From contig JBAYUQ010000001.1 of assembly GCA_041675005.1 (NCBI GenBank), positions 62,001-126,000 of the forward strand: a stretch of DNA of 64,000 bases, read 5' to 3'. Positions 8,157 to 18,600 of this stretch are shown here, one piece after another (position 1 is the first letter of the stretch; each line of letters begins with the position of its first letter). The DNA is from PGYR01 sp041675005 (GTDB lineage: Bacteria; Bacteroidota; Ignavibacteria; Kapaibacteriales; UBA2268). The position numbers and the translations under genes were made by a program. The notes under the pieces were generated by a model that was not told the origin of the DNA, did no database searches, and saw only the letters and a list, made by a program, of their open reading frames with translations.

Positions 8157-9227
8157 TTATTTTATTATATCTTTATCATCATCTTCGGAGATTATACCGA
8201 GCTTTTTGGCTCTTTTCTCCCAATTTTTTCTTGCGAATTGCTGTAAATCTTCTGTAGAGTCATATTCATCCATTATCTCTACACCGAGCAATGTCTCAAT
8301 TATATCTTCCATAGTTAATATACCAGAGAAGCCTTTGTATTCATCATATACAGCGGCTATATGCTCGTTGTTGTGGATGAATTGCTCATAAGCCGTAGGT
8401 AAAGTGTCATCAATTGAAATAAACCTAATAGGACGCTTAAATTTCTCTAATTTGCTTTTCCCTTGTTTTGCTATTATATCGTTTATCAAGTCTTCTTTAA
8501 TAACATAACCAGTTATATTTTCTACTGATTCTTTGTACAGCGGAATACGTGTAAAGTGTCTAAACTTCAAATTCTTGAAAAACTCAGTTGCTGTAGTATT
8601 CTCATCTTCTGACACTACTACCGTTCTTGGTGTCATTATATCGTGTACGGTTATTTCGTCGAACCTGAGTAGGTTCTGTATGATTTGAGACTCTTCCTTG
8701 TCGAGTATCCCTTCTGTTTCGCCGAGCATAGTCATCATGTGTATATCATAGCGACTGATTTCAGAGCCTTCTTTTTTAGTTTTGAATCTTTTAGTAATGA
8801 ATGGAGCTAATACTACGAAAGGATATAAAACCCATATCATTCCTTGAACAGTATAAGCTATAAATGGTGCAAATTTCTTCCAATATGCAGCCCCTATAGT
8901 TTTAGGAATAATTTCAGAAATAATAAGTATAATCAGCGTAAGTGCAATAGATATGACCGTTAAGTATTCGGCACCCCATATATGTTGGGCTTGCGCGCCA
9001 ACTCCTGCCGCTCCGAAAGTGTTAGCAAATGTATTCAATGTCAAAATGGCTGTTAGTGGTTTATCAACTTCGTCCTTGAACTTCTTTAATTTGAAGGCAT
9101 AAGGACGGTTTTCCATCACTTCAGCACTGATGAAGCTATGAGTTGTACTTAGTAAAGCTGCCTCCAGAAATGAACAAAGGAAGGAAAAAAATACAGCTAC
9201 GAATAAGTAAATTAGTAAGAGTTCCAT
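8157..9227 (-). CDS. CNNM-type transporter protein with CBS pair (DUF21/CBS)
   Basis: 356 residues. The first 190 or so are a DUF21/CNNM membrane domain with several hydrophobic segments (LLLIYLFVAVFFSFLCSFLEAALLS, LTVISIALTLIILIISEIIPKTIGAAYWKKFAP in parts). Two CBS motifs follow: VHDIMTPRTVVV...HFTRIPLYK and PIRFISIDDTL...IAAVYDEYKGFSGILTMEDIIETLLG. The CorC/HlyC C-terminal domain found in longer relatives is absent. Homologues (CorB/CorC, CNNM, YfjD type) are linked to Mg2+ or Co2+ efflux with the CBS pair as nucleotide sensor. Substrate here is inferred from family. It lies divergently from recG with 52 bases between. Confidence 0.88.
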   Translation of the reverse strand: MELLLIYLFVAVFFSFLCSFLEAALLSTTHSFISAEVMENRPYAFKLKKFKDEVDKPLTAILTLNTFANTFGAAGVGAQAQHIWGAEYLTVISIALTLIILIISEIIPKTIGAAYWKKFAPFIAYTVQGMIWVLYPFVVLAPFITKRFKTKKEGSEISRYDIHMMTMLGETEGILDKEESQIIQNLLRFDEITVHDIMTPRTVVVSEDENTTATEFFKNLKFRHFTRIPLYKESVENITGYVIKEDLINDIIAKQGKSKLEKFKRPIRFISIDDTLPTAYEQFIHNNEHIAAVYDEYKGFSGILTMEDIIETLLGVEIMDEYDSTEDLQQFARKNWEKRAKKLGIISEDDDKDIIK

Positions 9228-9279
9228 ATATTTAGGATTAGTGGTATTAATTTTTTTGAAATATAATCAATACGATTAG

Positions 9280-11466
9280 ATGAACAAACCTATTTCTGAT
9301 GATTTACCTTTGCAATTTATCAAAGGTATTGGCCCTAAACGTGCACAAGCGTTAGCAAAAGAAGATATTTATCATGTCATAGACCTTATAAATTATTTTC
9401 CACGAGATTATATAAATCGTGATTCTTCTTTTACTCTTGCTTCATTGAGCAAAAAACTATTCTTCAGCTCAAATAATATATTTGACTATGAAGAGGATTT
9501 TAAAAATGTTGAATATTCATTTATTGTTGATGTTGTTGATAAATCGCTCCAGAATTTCAGAAATAGACGTAAATTATTCTCACTTTCCGTGAAAGATGAT
9601 AGTGGTGGAACAGCAAAGATAAATTTTTGGGCGAATGTTCATTTCTTTGAAAACACATATAAAGTTGGCGACAAATTATTAATAAGTGGGAAACCTGATA
9701 AGACGAAGTTTGGTATTTCATTTACACATCCTGAAATAGATAAGATAGATTTAGATGAGTTGAAGGAATTCAAAGAGGAAGGGATACTTCCACTTTATAA
9801 ATTACCTACTTCATTTATCAAGGTTGGTATCCGTAATCGTGCTTTGAGGGATATGATTCGTCATTGCATCGACAAAAATTTAACTCAAATAAAAGAAACA
9901 CTTGACAAAGAAATATTAGAACAAATAGACGCACCTGATATACAAACAGCAACCGAGAATCTACATTTTCCAGCTAGTACAAACTTACTCAAATTATCGC
10001 AAAAGCGGTTCAAATTCGAAGAAATGCTTTTCTATCAGCTGACTATACTTTCACAACAAGACAAATTCGTGAAAACCGAGAAAGCTGCACCTATGGGTAA
10101 ATCACTAACACTAGCTAAGGAGACACTTGCGAGCTTTCCCTTTGAACTTACTGATGATCAGAAAAATGCTCTAAATATAATCTGGAAAAAGCTGAATTCT
10201 ACTAAACCTATGAATGTGCTATTGCAAGGTGATGTAGGCTCGGGTAAGACGATAGTTGCGATTGTGTCAATGATGATGGCGGTGGAAAGTGGTCATCAGA
10301 CATTACTAATGGCACCGACTGAGATATTAGCAAAGCAGCACTATAAAACTCTACAGAGTATTTTACCAGAGTCTATCAGAACAGAATTGCTTGTCGGTGG
10401 CCTTTCTGCTAAAGATAAAAAAGAAACTCTAGGTAAAATAGAATCAGGACTTACGAATATTATAATAGGTACTCATGCACTTTTCCAAGATAAAGTTGAG
10501 TATAATAATCTTGGATATGTAGTAATTGATGAGCAACATAGATTCGGTGTTGACCAACGTTCGTTACTTAAAGAACTAGGAAAGAAATCCGGTGATGAAA
10601 GTACAGTTCCGCACATGCTTTTGATGACTGCCACACCGATTCCTCGTACTTTAGCAATGACAAAATATACTGACTTGCAGATAATTTCTATAAAATCAAA
10701 GCCAAAAGACAGAAAGGAAATAGTTACTAAAGTTAGATTTGAAAGCGATTTACCAAAAATATATGAGTTTATTAGAACACAAGTGAAGAAGGGGAGGCAG
10801 GCATATATTGTTTACCCTTTGGTTGAGGAATCAGAGAAACTAGAATTGAAATCAGCTGTGGAACACTATGAATTGCTAAGTAAGCAAGTATTTCCTGAGT
10901 TGAGATGTGGTCTTCTCCATGGACAAATGCACTGGAAAGAGAAAGATGAAGTAATGAAAGATTTCTCAGATAATAAGTACGATGTGCTAATATCAACTAC
11001 AGTTATAGAAGTTGGGATAGATGTACCTAATACGACTGTTATGTTAATTGAGAATGCAGAGAGATTTGGGCTATCCCAATTGCACCAGCTACGTGGTCGT
11101 GTAGGTAGGGGAGAACATCAATCATATTGCATATTAGTTGCATCGCAAAAGTACAAGCAATTATTTGTTAAAAATCTAACAGATATACCGACAGTAAAAA
11201 GACTTAACGCATTGGAATCTACAAGTGATGGATTTGAATTGTCTGAGATTGATCTTGAACTTCGGGGACCAGGTGATTTTCTAGGGACTAAGCAGTCAGG
11301 TATGCCTGAATTCAAATTTGTGGATATAGTAAATGATAAAGACATAATAAACGATGCTAAACGCATCGCAGAGCAATTAATAGACTCTGGCCTACAAAAC
11401 TATCCCAAAACGGCTAAAACGTACTCTATACATGAAAAAAAGGGTAATTATATTACTGTTGGTTAG
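9280..11466 (+). CDS. recG: ATP-dependent DNA helicase RecG
   Basis: 728 residues, slightly longer than typical RecG. It has a wedge/OB domain (ISGKPDKTKFGISFTHPEID region), then Walker A GDVGSGKT (residues about 318-325), the DEQH box (417-420), motif III TATPIPRTLAMT and the C-terminal motifs VIEVGIDVPN and QLRGRVGRG. RecG remodels stalled replication forks and branched intermediates. The 3' end overlaps the converging thioesterase gene by 14 bases. Confidence 0.97.
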   Translation: MNKPISDDLPLQFIKGIGPKRAQALAKEDIYHVIDLINYFPRDYINRDSSFTLASLSKKLFFSSNNIFDYEEDFKNVEYSFIVDVVDKSLQNFRNRRKLFSLSVKDDSGGTAKINFWANVHFFENTYKVGDKLLISGKPDKTKFGISFTHPEIDKIDLDELKEFKEEGILPLYKLPTSFIKVGIRNRALRDMIRHCIDKNLTQIKETLDKEILEQIDAPDIQTATENLHFPASTNLLKLSQKRFKFEEMLFYQLTILSQQDKFVKTEKAAPMGKSLTLAKETLASFPFELTDDQKNALNIIWKKLNSTKPMNVLLQGDVGSGKTIVAIVSMMMAVESGHQTLLMAPTEILAKQHYKTLQSILPESIRTELLVGGLSAKDKKETLGKIESGLTNIIIGTHALFQDKVEYNNLGYVVIDEQHRFGVDQRSLLKELGKKSGDESTVPHMLLMTATPIPRTLAMTKYTDLQIISIKSKPKDRKEIVTKVRFESDLPKIYEFIRTQVKKGRQAYIVYPLVEESEKLELKSAVEHYELLSKQVFPELRCGLLHGQMHWKEKDEVMKDFSDNKYDVLISTTVIEVGIDVPNTTVMLIENAERFGLSQLHQLRGRVGRGEHQSYCILVASQKYKQLFVKNLTDIPTVKRLNALESTSDGFELSEIDLELRGPGDFLGTKQSGMPEFKFVDIVNDKDIINDAKRIAEQLIDSGLQNYPKTAKTYSIHEKKGNYITVG

Positions 11467-11842
11467 ACCTTTCATTTAACATCTCCATTGTTAAACCATG
11501 TGGTTTAGATCTTCCATTGCCATCCATATTGACAAATACTATTTTATCAATTGTAACAATAACTGTTTCAGTACCTTTGACTCTAACTAAACACTTCAAA
11601 GTTACGGAAGTCCTTCCTAATGAAATAAGCTCACATCCTATTTCTATTATATCTCCTCTGAATGCAGGGCTTACAAACTCTACTTCAGACATATACTTAG
11701 TAACGACTTTGTTGTTGTTTAGTTGACATATCACAAATATAGACGCTTCTTCATCTATCCATTCCATCAGTACGCCACCCATCAATGCTCCTGAAGGACT
11801 CAAATCTGGTGGTTTTACGTGCTTTCTTGTATTGAATATCAT
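11453..11842 (-). CDS. YciA-type hotdog acyl-CoA thioesterase
   Basis: 129 residues of a single hotdog fold. The motif GALMGGVLMEWIDEEASIFV holds the active-site Asp/Glu region, followed by YMSEVEFVSPAFRGDIIEIGCELISLGRTSVTL in parts. It is adjacent (no gap) to a close paralogue at 11843, so the pair is a tandem duplication that has since diverged. Family members hydrolyse medium- and long-chain acyl-CoA. It is the last gene of a compact minus-strand run starting at pepE. Confidence 0.9.
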   Translation of the reverse strand: MIFNTRKHVKPPDLSPSGALMGGVLMEWIDEEASIFVICQLNNNKVVTKYMSEVEFVSPAFRGDIIEIGCELISLGRTSVTLKCLVRVKGTETVIVTIDKIVFVNMDGNGRSKPHGLTMEMLNERSNQQ

Positions 11843-12223
11843 CTATACTTTATCCTTTATCATTTCCAAAGTTTTACCATGTGCTTTCGGTCTTCCATTC
11901 GAATCTACATGGACTAAAACAATCTCATCTATCTTGATAATAGTAGTTTTAGTGTCTTTTACTCTTACTTCGCAGTTAATAGTTATAGAAGTTCTACCTA
12001 CTTTTACGGTTTCACATCCGATTTCAATAATATCATTATTATATGCTGGATTAACAAAATTAATTTCTGACATATACTTTGTAACAATATGATTGTCAGA
12101 TAGTTGGCACATAGCAAATATAGCCGCTTCTTCGTCTATCCATTTCAATAATTGCCCACCAAATAGTGTATTCGCTGGATTTAAGTCCGGAGGACTAACT
12201 AATTTTCTTGTTTTGAATATCAT
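11843..12223 (-). CDS. YciA-type hotdog acyl-CoA thioesterase, paralogue
   Basis: 126 residues, colinear with the downstream 129-residue gene: both start MIFxTRKxVxPPDL, share GGxLxxWIDEEAxIF and the YMSEx(N/E)FVxPA segment. The two genes abut at 11842/11843. Both retain the catalytic-region residues, so neither looks like a decaying copy; they may differ in chain-length preference. That last point is inference. Confidence 0.9.
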   Translation of the reverse strand: MIFKTRKLVSPPDLNPANTLFGGQLLKWIDEEAAIFAMCQLSDNHIVTKYMSEINFVNPAYNNDIIEIGCETVKVGRTSITINCEVRVKDTKTTIIKIDEIVLVHVDSNGRPKAHGKTLEMIKDKV

Positions 12224-12227
12224 ATTT

Positions 12228-12587
12228 CTATTTCACCCAATTTTTCCATTCATTTGGTTCATATCCACAAGTCACATTACGTTCGTATCTGACTATTGGT
12301 GTTCTGATTAGATTATTATTTGCTAATATTTCTTCTTTTATATCGAAAACCATGTATTCTAATCCTTTGTCTTTGTATGCTTTACCGTCAGTATCTAATA
12401 AGTTGTCAATTCCAATCTTATTTGAAATATTTTCAAATTCACCAGGGCTTAGTTCTTTCTCATTCAAATCTCTGAAGTGGGGTTCTATTCTTCTTTCCTT
12501 GAAGAATCGGATTGCTTTCTTAGTCTCACTGCATTTTTTAGTACCCATTATCTGTATTACCACTAGCTTACCTCTTCTATTTTCCAA
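12228..12587 (-). CDS. ArsC/Spx-fold (arsenate reductase family) protein
   Basis: 119 residues. The thioredoxin-like ArsC fold is seen from MGTKKCSETKKAIRFFKERRIEPHFRDL, with the single Cys in the family's active position, through NNNLIRTPIVRYERNVTCGY near the C terminus. The RTP motif matches the family's R-x-P cis-proline loop. Relatives include glutaredoxin-dependent ArsC, Spx and YffB; the sequence alone does not separate them. Its 5' end overlaps pyrC by 25 bases if ATG 12587 is used; a later start near the VVIQIMGTKK segment would remove the overlap. Confidence 0.78.
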   Translation of the reverse strand: MENRRGKLVVIQIMGTKKCSETKKAIRFFKERRIEPHFRDLNEKELSPGEFENISNKIGIDNLLDTDGKAYKDKGLEYMVFDIKEEILANNNLIRTPIVRYERNVTCGYEPNEWKNWVK

Positions 12588-13567
12588 TTCAGCTTTTTCC
12601 CAGAATTAAATGGAACTACATTACCATACTTTTCAGGTATAGTATATTCTCCTCTGACTAAAGTAACTGTTTTATTATTATAAGATAAGCTGTAGTTTTT
12701 CATTGCATTGTCTGATACGAACTTCTGCAAATTATCTAGTTTACCATTGCTTTCAAATATATCAGCTAAGTATTGTAGAGCGAAAGGAGATGTAAAACAT
12801 CCAGCTGAACAATATGCTGATTCTTTCTTATCAATCGGATGCGGAGCAGAATCACTACCAAACGAAAGTTTTGGGTGAGCAGATAATGCTGCATTAAGCA
12901 AAGCAGATTTATCTTCGGGTCTTTTTGCTATTGGTTTGCAGAAATTATGTGGCTGCATTAACCCACCTATTACATCATCTAACGTAATACATAGATGTTG
13001 TAATGTAACTGTTGCAAATAAGTTATCGTGTTTATCTAATAGTTCAACAGCCGCAGCTGTAGTTATATGTTCCATCACAATCATCAGCTTTGGAAATTCA
13101 GATGCTAAGTGATCATAGATACCAAGGAACTCTTGTTCTCTATCCATCACGAATCCGTGTGTTTCACCATGAACTAAGAGTGGAATACCCAATTCTTCCA
13201 TTATTCTGAATGTATCGAATGCATCTTCAATTTCCTTGATTCCTTCATCACTATTAGTTGTAGCACCAGCTGGATAGAGCTTAATTGCTCTTATTTTTCC
13301 TTTTACTGATTCCAAGAACTCACGACTATATTTCTTAAAGAAAATAGTCATAAATGGTGTGAAGTTATATCCTTTAACTGCATTATCTATTTCAGATATA
13401 TAGTTATCTAATCGCTCGATATTATCTACAGGAGGGACTAAATTAGGCATTATAATACCACCAGAAAAAGTCTCAGCACTAAGAGGTGCAACTAAATCTA
13501 GCATCTCACCTTCACGAAAATGAATATGCATATCAAAAGGGTCTTTTATTATTATCCTATCTGTCAT
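12563..13567 (-). CDS. pyrC: Dihydroorotase (class II, PyrC type)
   Basis: 334 residues, close to the E. coli-type homodimeric enzyme. Metal ligands appear in DMHIHFREGEML (His-x-His). The carbamylated lysine is expected in RAIKLYPAGAT, further His ligands in LLVHGE and VMEHITT, and the metal Asp in FGSDSAPH. It cyclises carbamoyl aspartate to dihydroorotate in pyrimidine synthesis. The usual HLHLRD wording is HIHFRE here. Its ATG overlaps the map stop by four bases. Confidence 0.94.
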   Translation of the reverse strand: MTDRIIIKDPFDMHIHFREGEMLDLVAPLSAETFSGGIIMPNLVPPVDNIERLDNYISEIDNAVKGYNFTPFMTIFFKKYSREFLESVKGKIRAIKLYPAGATTNSDEGIKEIEDAFDTFRIMEELGIPLLVHGETHGFVMDREQEFLGIYDHLASEFPKLMIVMEHITTAAAVELLDKHDNLFATVTLQHLCITLDDVIGGLMQPHNFCKPIAKRPEDKSALLNAALSAHPKLSFGSDSAPHPIDKKESAYCSAGCFTSPFALQYLADIFESNGKLDNLQKFVSDNAMKNYSLSYNNKTVTLVRGEYTIPEKYGNVVPFNSGKKLNWKIEEVS

Positions 13568-14358
13568 ACTTTTATCAAATTATCATTTTTCTGAATTACA
13601 GCTTCTATTATACTAAAGTCCGAAAGTATATCTGGGCCATTACTAGTAATTGCTATATTATGCTCAAAATGAGCTGACATCTCTCTGTCTTTAGTTACTA
13701 TTGTCCATTTATCTTCTAATTCTTCTACTTCATAAGTACCGACATTTATCATTGGTTCAATTGCTATAGTCATACCACGTTTTAGTACTCTTCCTCTACC
13801 TTGTTCGCCATAGTTTGGTACTTGGGGGTCTTCATGTAGTTTTCGTCCTAAGCCATGCCCAACTAATGACCTAACAACACTGAAACCTCTATCTTCGCAA
13901 TACTTCTGAATGGCGTATCCAATATCACCAACATGATTTCCTATAACACATTGTGCAATTCCTTGGTATAAAGATTCTTTTGTTACTTCCATTAACTCAA
14001 TTGTTTTAGGAGCAACTTCGCCAATTGCAAAAGTATAGGCGTGATCACCATAATAACCATTTTTTAAAACTCCACAATCAACAGAGATTAAATCACCATT
14101 TTTAAGTGGTATATCTGAAGGTAATCCATGTACAACTGCTTCATTAACGGAGGTTAGTAAAGTACTTGGACAGCCATACAAACCTAAAAATCCAGGATTT
14201 GCATCATTATCTCTGATGAATTGCTCAGCCATTGTATCCAGCTCCTTTGTTGTCATACCTTCTTTGATATGCTCTGCTACCAATGCAAGTGTTTTAGAAA
14301 CCAGAGTTGCAGATTCACGCATTAACTCTATTTGTGATGGACTTTTATAATGTATCAT
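13564..14358 (-). CDS. map: Methionine aminopeptidase, type I
   Basis: About 264 residues from MIHYKSPSQIELMRES. The five metal ligands sit in SVDCGVLKNGYYGDHAYTF (two Asp), GHGLGRKLHEDP (His), IEPMINVG (Glu) and HFEHNIAIT (Glu). It removes initiator methionine from new proteins. I chose ATG 14358 because GGAG lies a few bases upstream; an earlier in-frame ATG at 14391 would overlap pepE and adds a non-conserved 11-residue stretch. Translationally coupled to pyrC. Confidence 0.95.
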   Translation of the reverse strand: MIHYKSPSQIELMRESATLVSKTLALVAEHIKEGMTTKELDTMAEQFIRDNDANPGFLGLYGCPSTLLTSVNEAVVHGLPSDIPLKNGDLISVDCGVLKNGYYGDHAYTFAIGEVAPKTIELMEVTKESLYQGIAQCVIGNHVGDIGYAIQKYCEDRGFSVVRSLVGHGLGRKLHEDPQVPNYGEQGRGRVLKRGMTIAIEPMINVGTYEVEELEDKWTIVTKDREMSAHFEHNIAITSNGPDILSDFSIIEAVIQKNDNLIKV

Positions 14359-14383
14359 TTTAATAACTCCAATTGTCTGAGTT

Positions 14384-15103
14384 TTAGTCAAGTAAGAAAT
14401 TTATATTCGTATTATTATCGTATTCTTTTGCTTCTCTACCTTTTATGAAAACTCGTAAAGTTGGCTCACCAATAAGAGTTACATCATTATTTTCAATTTT
14501 CAAGATTGAACCTTCTCTTAGTCCAACAACTATATTATCATTTTGAAAATGGTATTCGTTGATTCTAGTTTCCCTAGTTTCGCCTTTGTGAGTAGAATGT
14601 GGATCTGGATCTAAGTAATGAGGGTTAATATTGAAAGGAACAAACCCGAAAGCGTCAAATGATGGTGGATAGACTATAGGCATATCATTAGTAGTTTTGA
14701 TACTCGGACCTGCTACATTCGAGCCAGCACTAGTACCCATATACCTAAGCCCAGCTTTTACTTTTTGTTGGATTGGAGAAATTAATCCTTTCTCGTAAAG
14801 GGATTTGAGTAAAAGGAATGTATTTCCTCCACCTATGAAAATCCCATCGCAATATTCAATAGCTTCTATTGGATTATCAAATTCTTCAATTCCTCTGATT
14901 TTCAAACCAGCATTTTCGAATCCTTTTTTTGCAACTAAGCTATAATTCTCTAAGCTAACACCACCCGGTCTAGCATAAGAAATGAAAATTATATTTTTAC
15001 ACCCTGAGAAAAATTCAGCAATATCATCCTTGCAATATTCCAAATATCCCATTGGATGTACAGTTGAGGAACTGCAAAGAAGTAAATTTAATTTATCAGT
15101 CAT
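14384..15103 (-). CDS. pepE: Dipeptidase E (alpha-aspartyl dipeptidase, S51)
   Basis: 239 residues. The nucleophile Ser lies in GTSAGSNVAGP, followed by INPHYLDPDPHSTHKGETRE with the conserved His and acidic residues, all standard for peptidase S51. IFIGGGNTFLLL is the conserved glycine loop. It cleaves dipeptides with N-terminal Asp. First gene of a minus-strand run with map, pyrC, the ArsC-like gene and both thioesterases, with overlaps or gaps of a few bases. Confidence 0.94.
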   Translation of the reverse strand: MTDKLNLLLCSSSTVHPMGYLEYCKDDIAEFFSGCKNIIFISYARPGGVSLENYSLVAKKGFENAGLKIRGIEEFDNPIEAIEYCDGIFIGGGNTFLLLKSLYEKGLISPIQQKVKAGLRYMGTSAGSNVAGPSIKTTNDMPIVYPPSFDAFGFVPFNINPHYLDPDPHSTHKGETRETRINEYHFQNDNIVVGLREGSILKIENNDVTLIGEPTLRVFIKGREAKEYDNNTNINFLLD

Positions 15104-15165
15104 TATTCTTTAATTTCATTTTCTATAATTTACAAAAATACGAAATTTGATACTCAAGTTATAAT

Positions 15166-15612
15166 ATGAGACAATTACCGAAGATAAATATTCCTATATC
15201 TGAACATAAATTTCAAGATTCTAAAATCTATGATAAAGTCAGAAAGAAATATGTAGAATGCACACCAGAAGAGTGGGTGAGACAGAACCTAATCGATTTT
15301 CTTGCATCAGATTATGGTTATTTGCTTTCTAGAATGCAAGTAGAAATAGGTTTCAAAATAAATGAGAAAGAATTCAGATTAGATATTATCTGCCACGATA
15401 AAAAAGGAAATCCCTATCTCATAGTGGAGTGCAAATCGCCTGATATTAAACTCAATCAAGCTACTCTCAATCAGATAGGGATTTATAATATTGCCCAAAA
15501 AACTCAATTTCTTCTTGTTACTAACGGCTTGGAATTTTTAGTTTTCCAAACCGATTATACTAGTAACAATATAACTCAAATCGACTATATACCTACTGCC
15601 CAGCAAATCTAG
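15166..15612 (+). CDS. Stand-alone type I restriction HsdR N-terminal domain protein
   Basis: 148 residues made of one PD-(D/E)xK nuclease-like domain of the HSDR_N type. The core is EFRLDIICHDKKGNPYLIVECKSP (Asp ... Glu-x-Lys), with a preceding EEWVRQNLIDFL helix. There is no helicase, methylase or specificity gene nearby, so this is not part of a type I system in this window. Such orphan domains are common in Bacteroidota; their function is not established. It overlaps the converging RND gene by 20 bases. Confidence 0.85.
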   Translation: MRQLPKINIPISEHKFQDSKIYDKVRKKYVECTPEEWVRQNLIDFLASDYGYLLSRMQVEIGFKINEKEFRLDIICHDKKGNPYLIVECKSPDIKLNQATLNQIGIYNIAQKTQFLLVTNGLEFLVFQTDYTSNNITQIDYIPTAQQI

Positions 15613-18600
15613 GGCGTTTGCCGAATATTGTGTATTTCATTGCTGAACCTACACCATGACCTCTCGATCTAGATAATGCATATTTCTGTCTAACAGCAAA
15701 CTGGATAGTGTACATAGTAGGTACAACTAATAGTGTCAAGAATGTAGAGAACGTCAATCCAAAGATAATCGCCCAAGACATAGGAGCCCAGAATACTGTA
15801 TTATCAGAACCGAAAGAAATATTCGGCGCAAAATCAGAGAACAGAGTTGCAAAGTTTATGTTAAAGCCTAATGCTAATGGAACTAATCCAAGCATTGTAG
15901 AACCAGCTGTTAATATTACTGGTTGCAATCTAACGACACCACCATCTATTATTGAACTAGTTGGCTTCATACCTTCTTTCAATCTAATATCAGTGAAGTC
16001 GATTAGTAATATACCGTTATTAACTACGATTCCAGCCAGTGCTATAATACCCACGCCCGACATCACTATTACGAAGTCCATACCAGTAATAGCATAACCT
16101 AATAATACCCCAATCACACTGAATATAATAGTAGAGAATATCATTAGTGGCTTTATAGTAGAATTGAACATAGTTACTAAGATGAAGAACACTAATAACA
16201 TTGATATTAAAAATGCTTTCATCAGGAATTCACCGGTTTCTTTCTGTTGTTCTTGCTCACCAGTTAGTTTTATCTCATATCCAGCAGGCAAGTTAAACTC
16301 TTTTGCTGTTTTTGTGATTTCTTGATTTATTTGGTTCGCATTGTATCCACTAAGTACATTAGAGCTTAGTGTAACTGTACGTTCTACATCTTTTCTATTG
16401 ATACCACCAAAAGTATTTTGGAATTTGATATCAGCAAAAGCAGAAATAGGAACTTGACGGAAATCACCAGTTTTTTCTCTGAAAGTCAATTTGATATTCA
16501 TAAGTTGGTCTATGTTCTGTCTGTATTCTTCTCTCAATCGCAACTGAACAGGATAATCATCATCAGCCGTTCTGTATTTAGTTACTTCAGTACCATATAG
16601 AGCAGTTCTAATCGCCGAACTAATCTGAGAAGTAGATAAACCTTCTTTATTTGCTTTTTCTCTATTTATCTCTACTAATATCTCAGGTTTGTTTAACTCC
16701 AAGTTTGACTGTAGATTCTCGATACCTTGTATATTCAATGAGTCAACTAAAGTATATTTGAATTTTTTGGAGAAATCTACAAGTTTATCAAAGTCAGCAC
16801 CACTTATCTCGATATTTATTGGTTTACCCGTAGGAGGTCCACCTTGTTCTTTATCAACTTGAATATCAACTCCTGCCATTTCTCCAATTCCTTTCCTGAT
16901 TTTCTCCATGTATTCCCAAGTATTTTCACCATTTCTTTTTCCGAATTCCACGAAGGAAACAGTTACTTTACCTTTATTTGGTTTTACACTTCGGTCAGGA
17001 TTCATAGGGTCACCAGCACCAACTCCTACATTCGAAATTACAGATGTAACAATCGGATTATTTTCACCAACTATATCAATTACTTTGTTTTCGACAATAG
17101 TAGTGATACTATCAGTAATTTCTGCTCTTGTACCCAGAGGTAATTCTAGATAAACCATCACATTATTAGGATCAGGATTAGGGAAGAACTCAACTTTAGG
17201 AGTCGCAACTGCAAAAATAAAAATACTCAATATAAGCGCAAAAAATACACCTATTAGAACTAGTGCTGGGCGTTTACCTTTTAATATATACGTTAAAGTA
17301 GATTTATATGTCTTAATTAACCAAGGCACAAATGTAGCTTGGAATTTTCTAATAATAATTGGAGTTAGGATAAATTTGTTAAACCAGAATAATACGATGG
17401 CAATCATAATCAAATTACCAAGCGTAGATACTCCACTTAACGATAATAATAATCCCAAACCAAAAATACTAAATGTTGTTATATAAAATCCCATAGTTGG
17501 TTTTTTTGTCACTCCTTGTTTCATCGAGTCCATAAACTGAACTGCAAATACTGGGTTGATTATAAAAGCAACTATAAGAGAAGCAGTCAAAAGTATAATC
17601 AATACTGCAGGCAAGAAGAACATAAATTCACCCATTATCCCAGGCCAGAAAAGTAGTGGGAAGAAAGGGGCTAAAGTTGTTAAAGTACCCGCTAGTACAG
17701 CTGAGAAAACCTCTGCAGATGCTGTATTAGCAGCTTCCTTTATTGGCATTCCTTCAGTAAAGTGGAGTCTATATGTATTCTCGACTACTACAATCGCATT
17801 ATCGACGAGTATCCCTAATCCAAGTAGGAAGGAGAAAGTCACGATAATATTGAATGTAAAGTCTAATGGTGGAAGAACTATAAATGAAATAGCCGCCGAT
17901 AATGGCACAGCTAACCCAACATAAACTGCATTACTAACACCCATAAAGAACATAAGTACAACAGTTACTAGTATGAAACCGATAATAACTGAGTTAATTA
18001 GATCTGTAATAGCGACTCTTGTATTATCAGATAAATCACCAGTTATTGTGACATTCAAATCATCAGGAAATACATTTTCTTTCATATCCGCTATAACAGC
18101 GTTTATCTCATCGGAAGCTTCGATTAGATTTTCTCCACTTCTTTTGATTACACTTAATGCTATTACAGGTTTTTTGTTCATTCTAGCAAAACTACTCCTT
18201 TCCTCATTAGTAAACTCAATAGTAGCTATATCACGTAAATATATTTTATCGCTCTTGCTACTTGTTACTAATATGTTCCCAATCTCAGATACATCGTGGA
18301 ATTCACCTATTACTCGGATTGCTCTTTCAAGTCTTCCGACGTCCAAATTACCACCACCGATATTGACATTTTCATCTTTGATAGCACTGTAAACATCGTT
18401 AAAAGATACATTAGCTGCTGTCATTCTATATAAATCTAGATTGACTTGAACTTCTTTTTCTAATGCACCAATCATATCAGCACGAGTTATTTGAGTAAGA
18501 CCTTCTATTCTGTCTTGCAAATCATCAGCATAATTCTTCAAAATATCTAAGTTGTAATCACCAGATATATTAACTGTCATTATAGGCATTTCTGAAAAAT

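Noticed and set aside
15166..15612. A type I restriction-modification system.
   Set aside because: Only the HsdR N-terminal domain is present; no HsdM, HsdS or helicase domain lies nearby.
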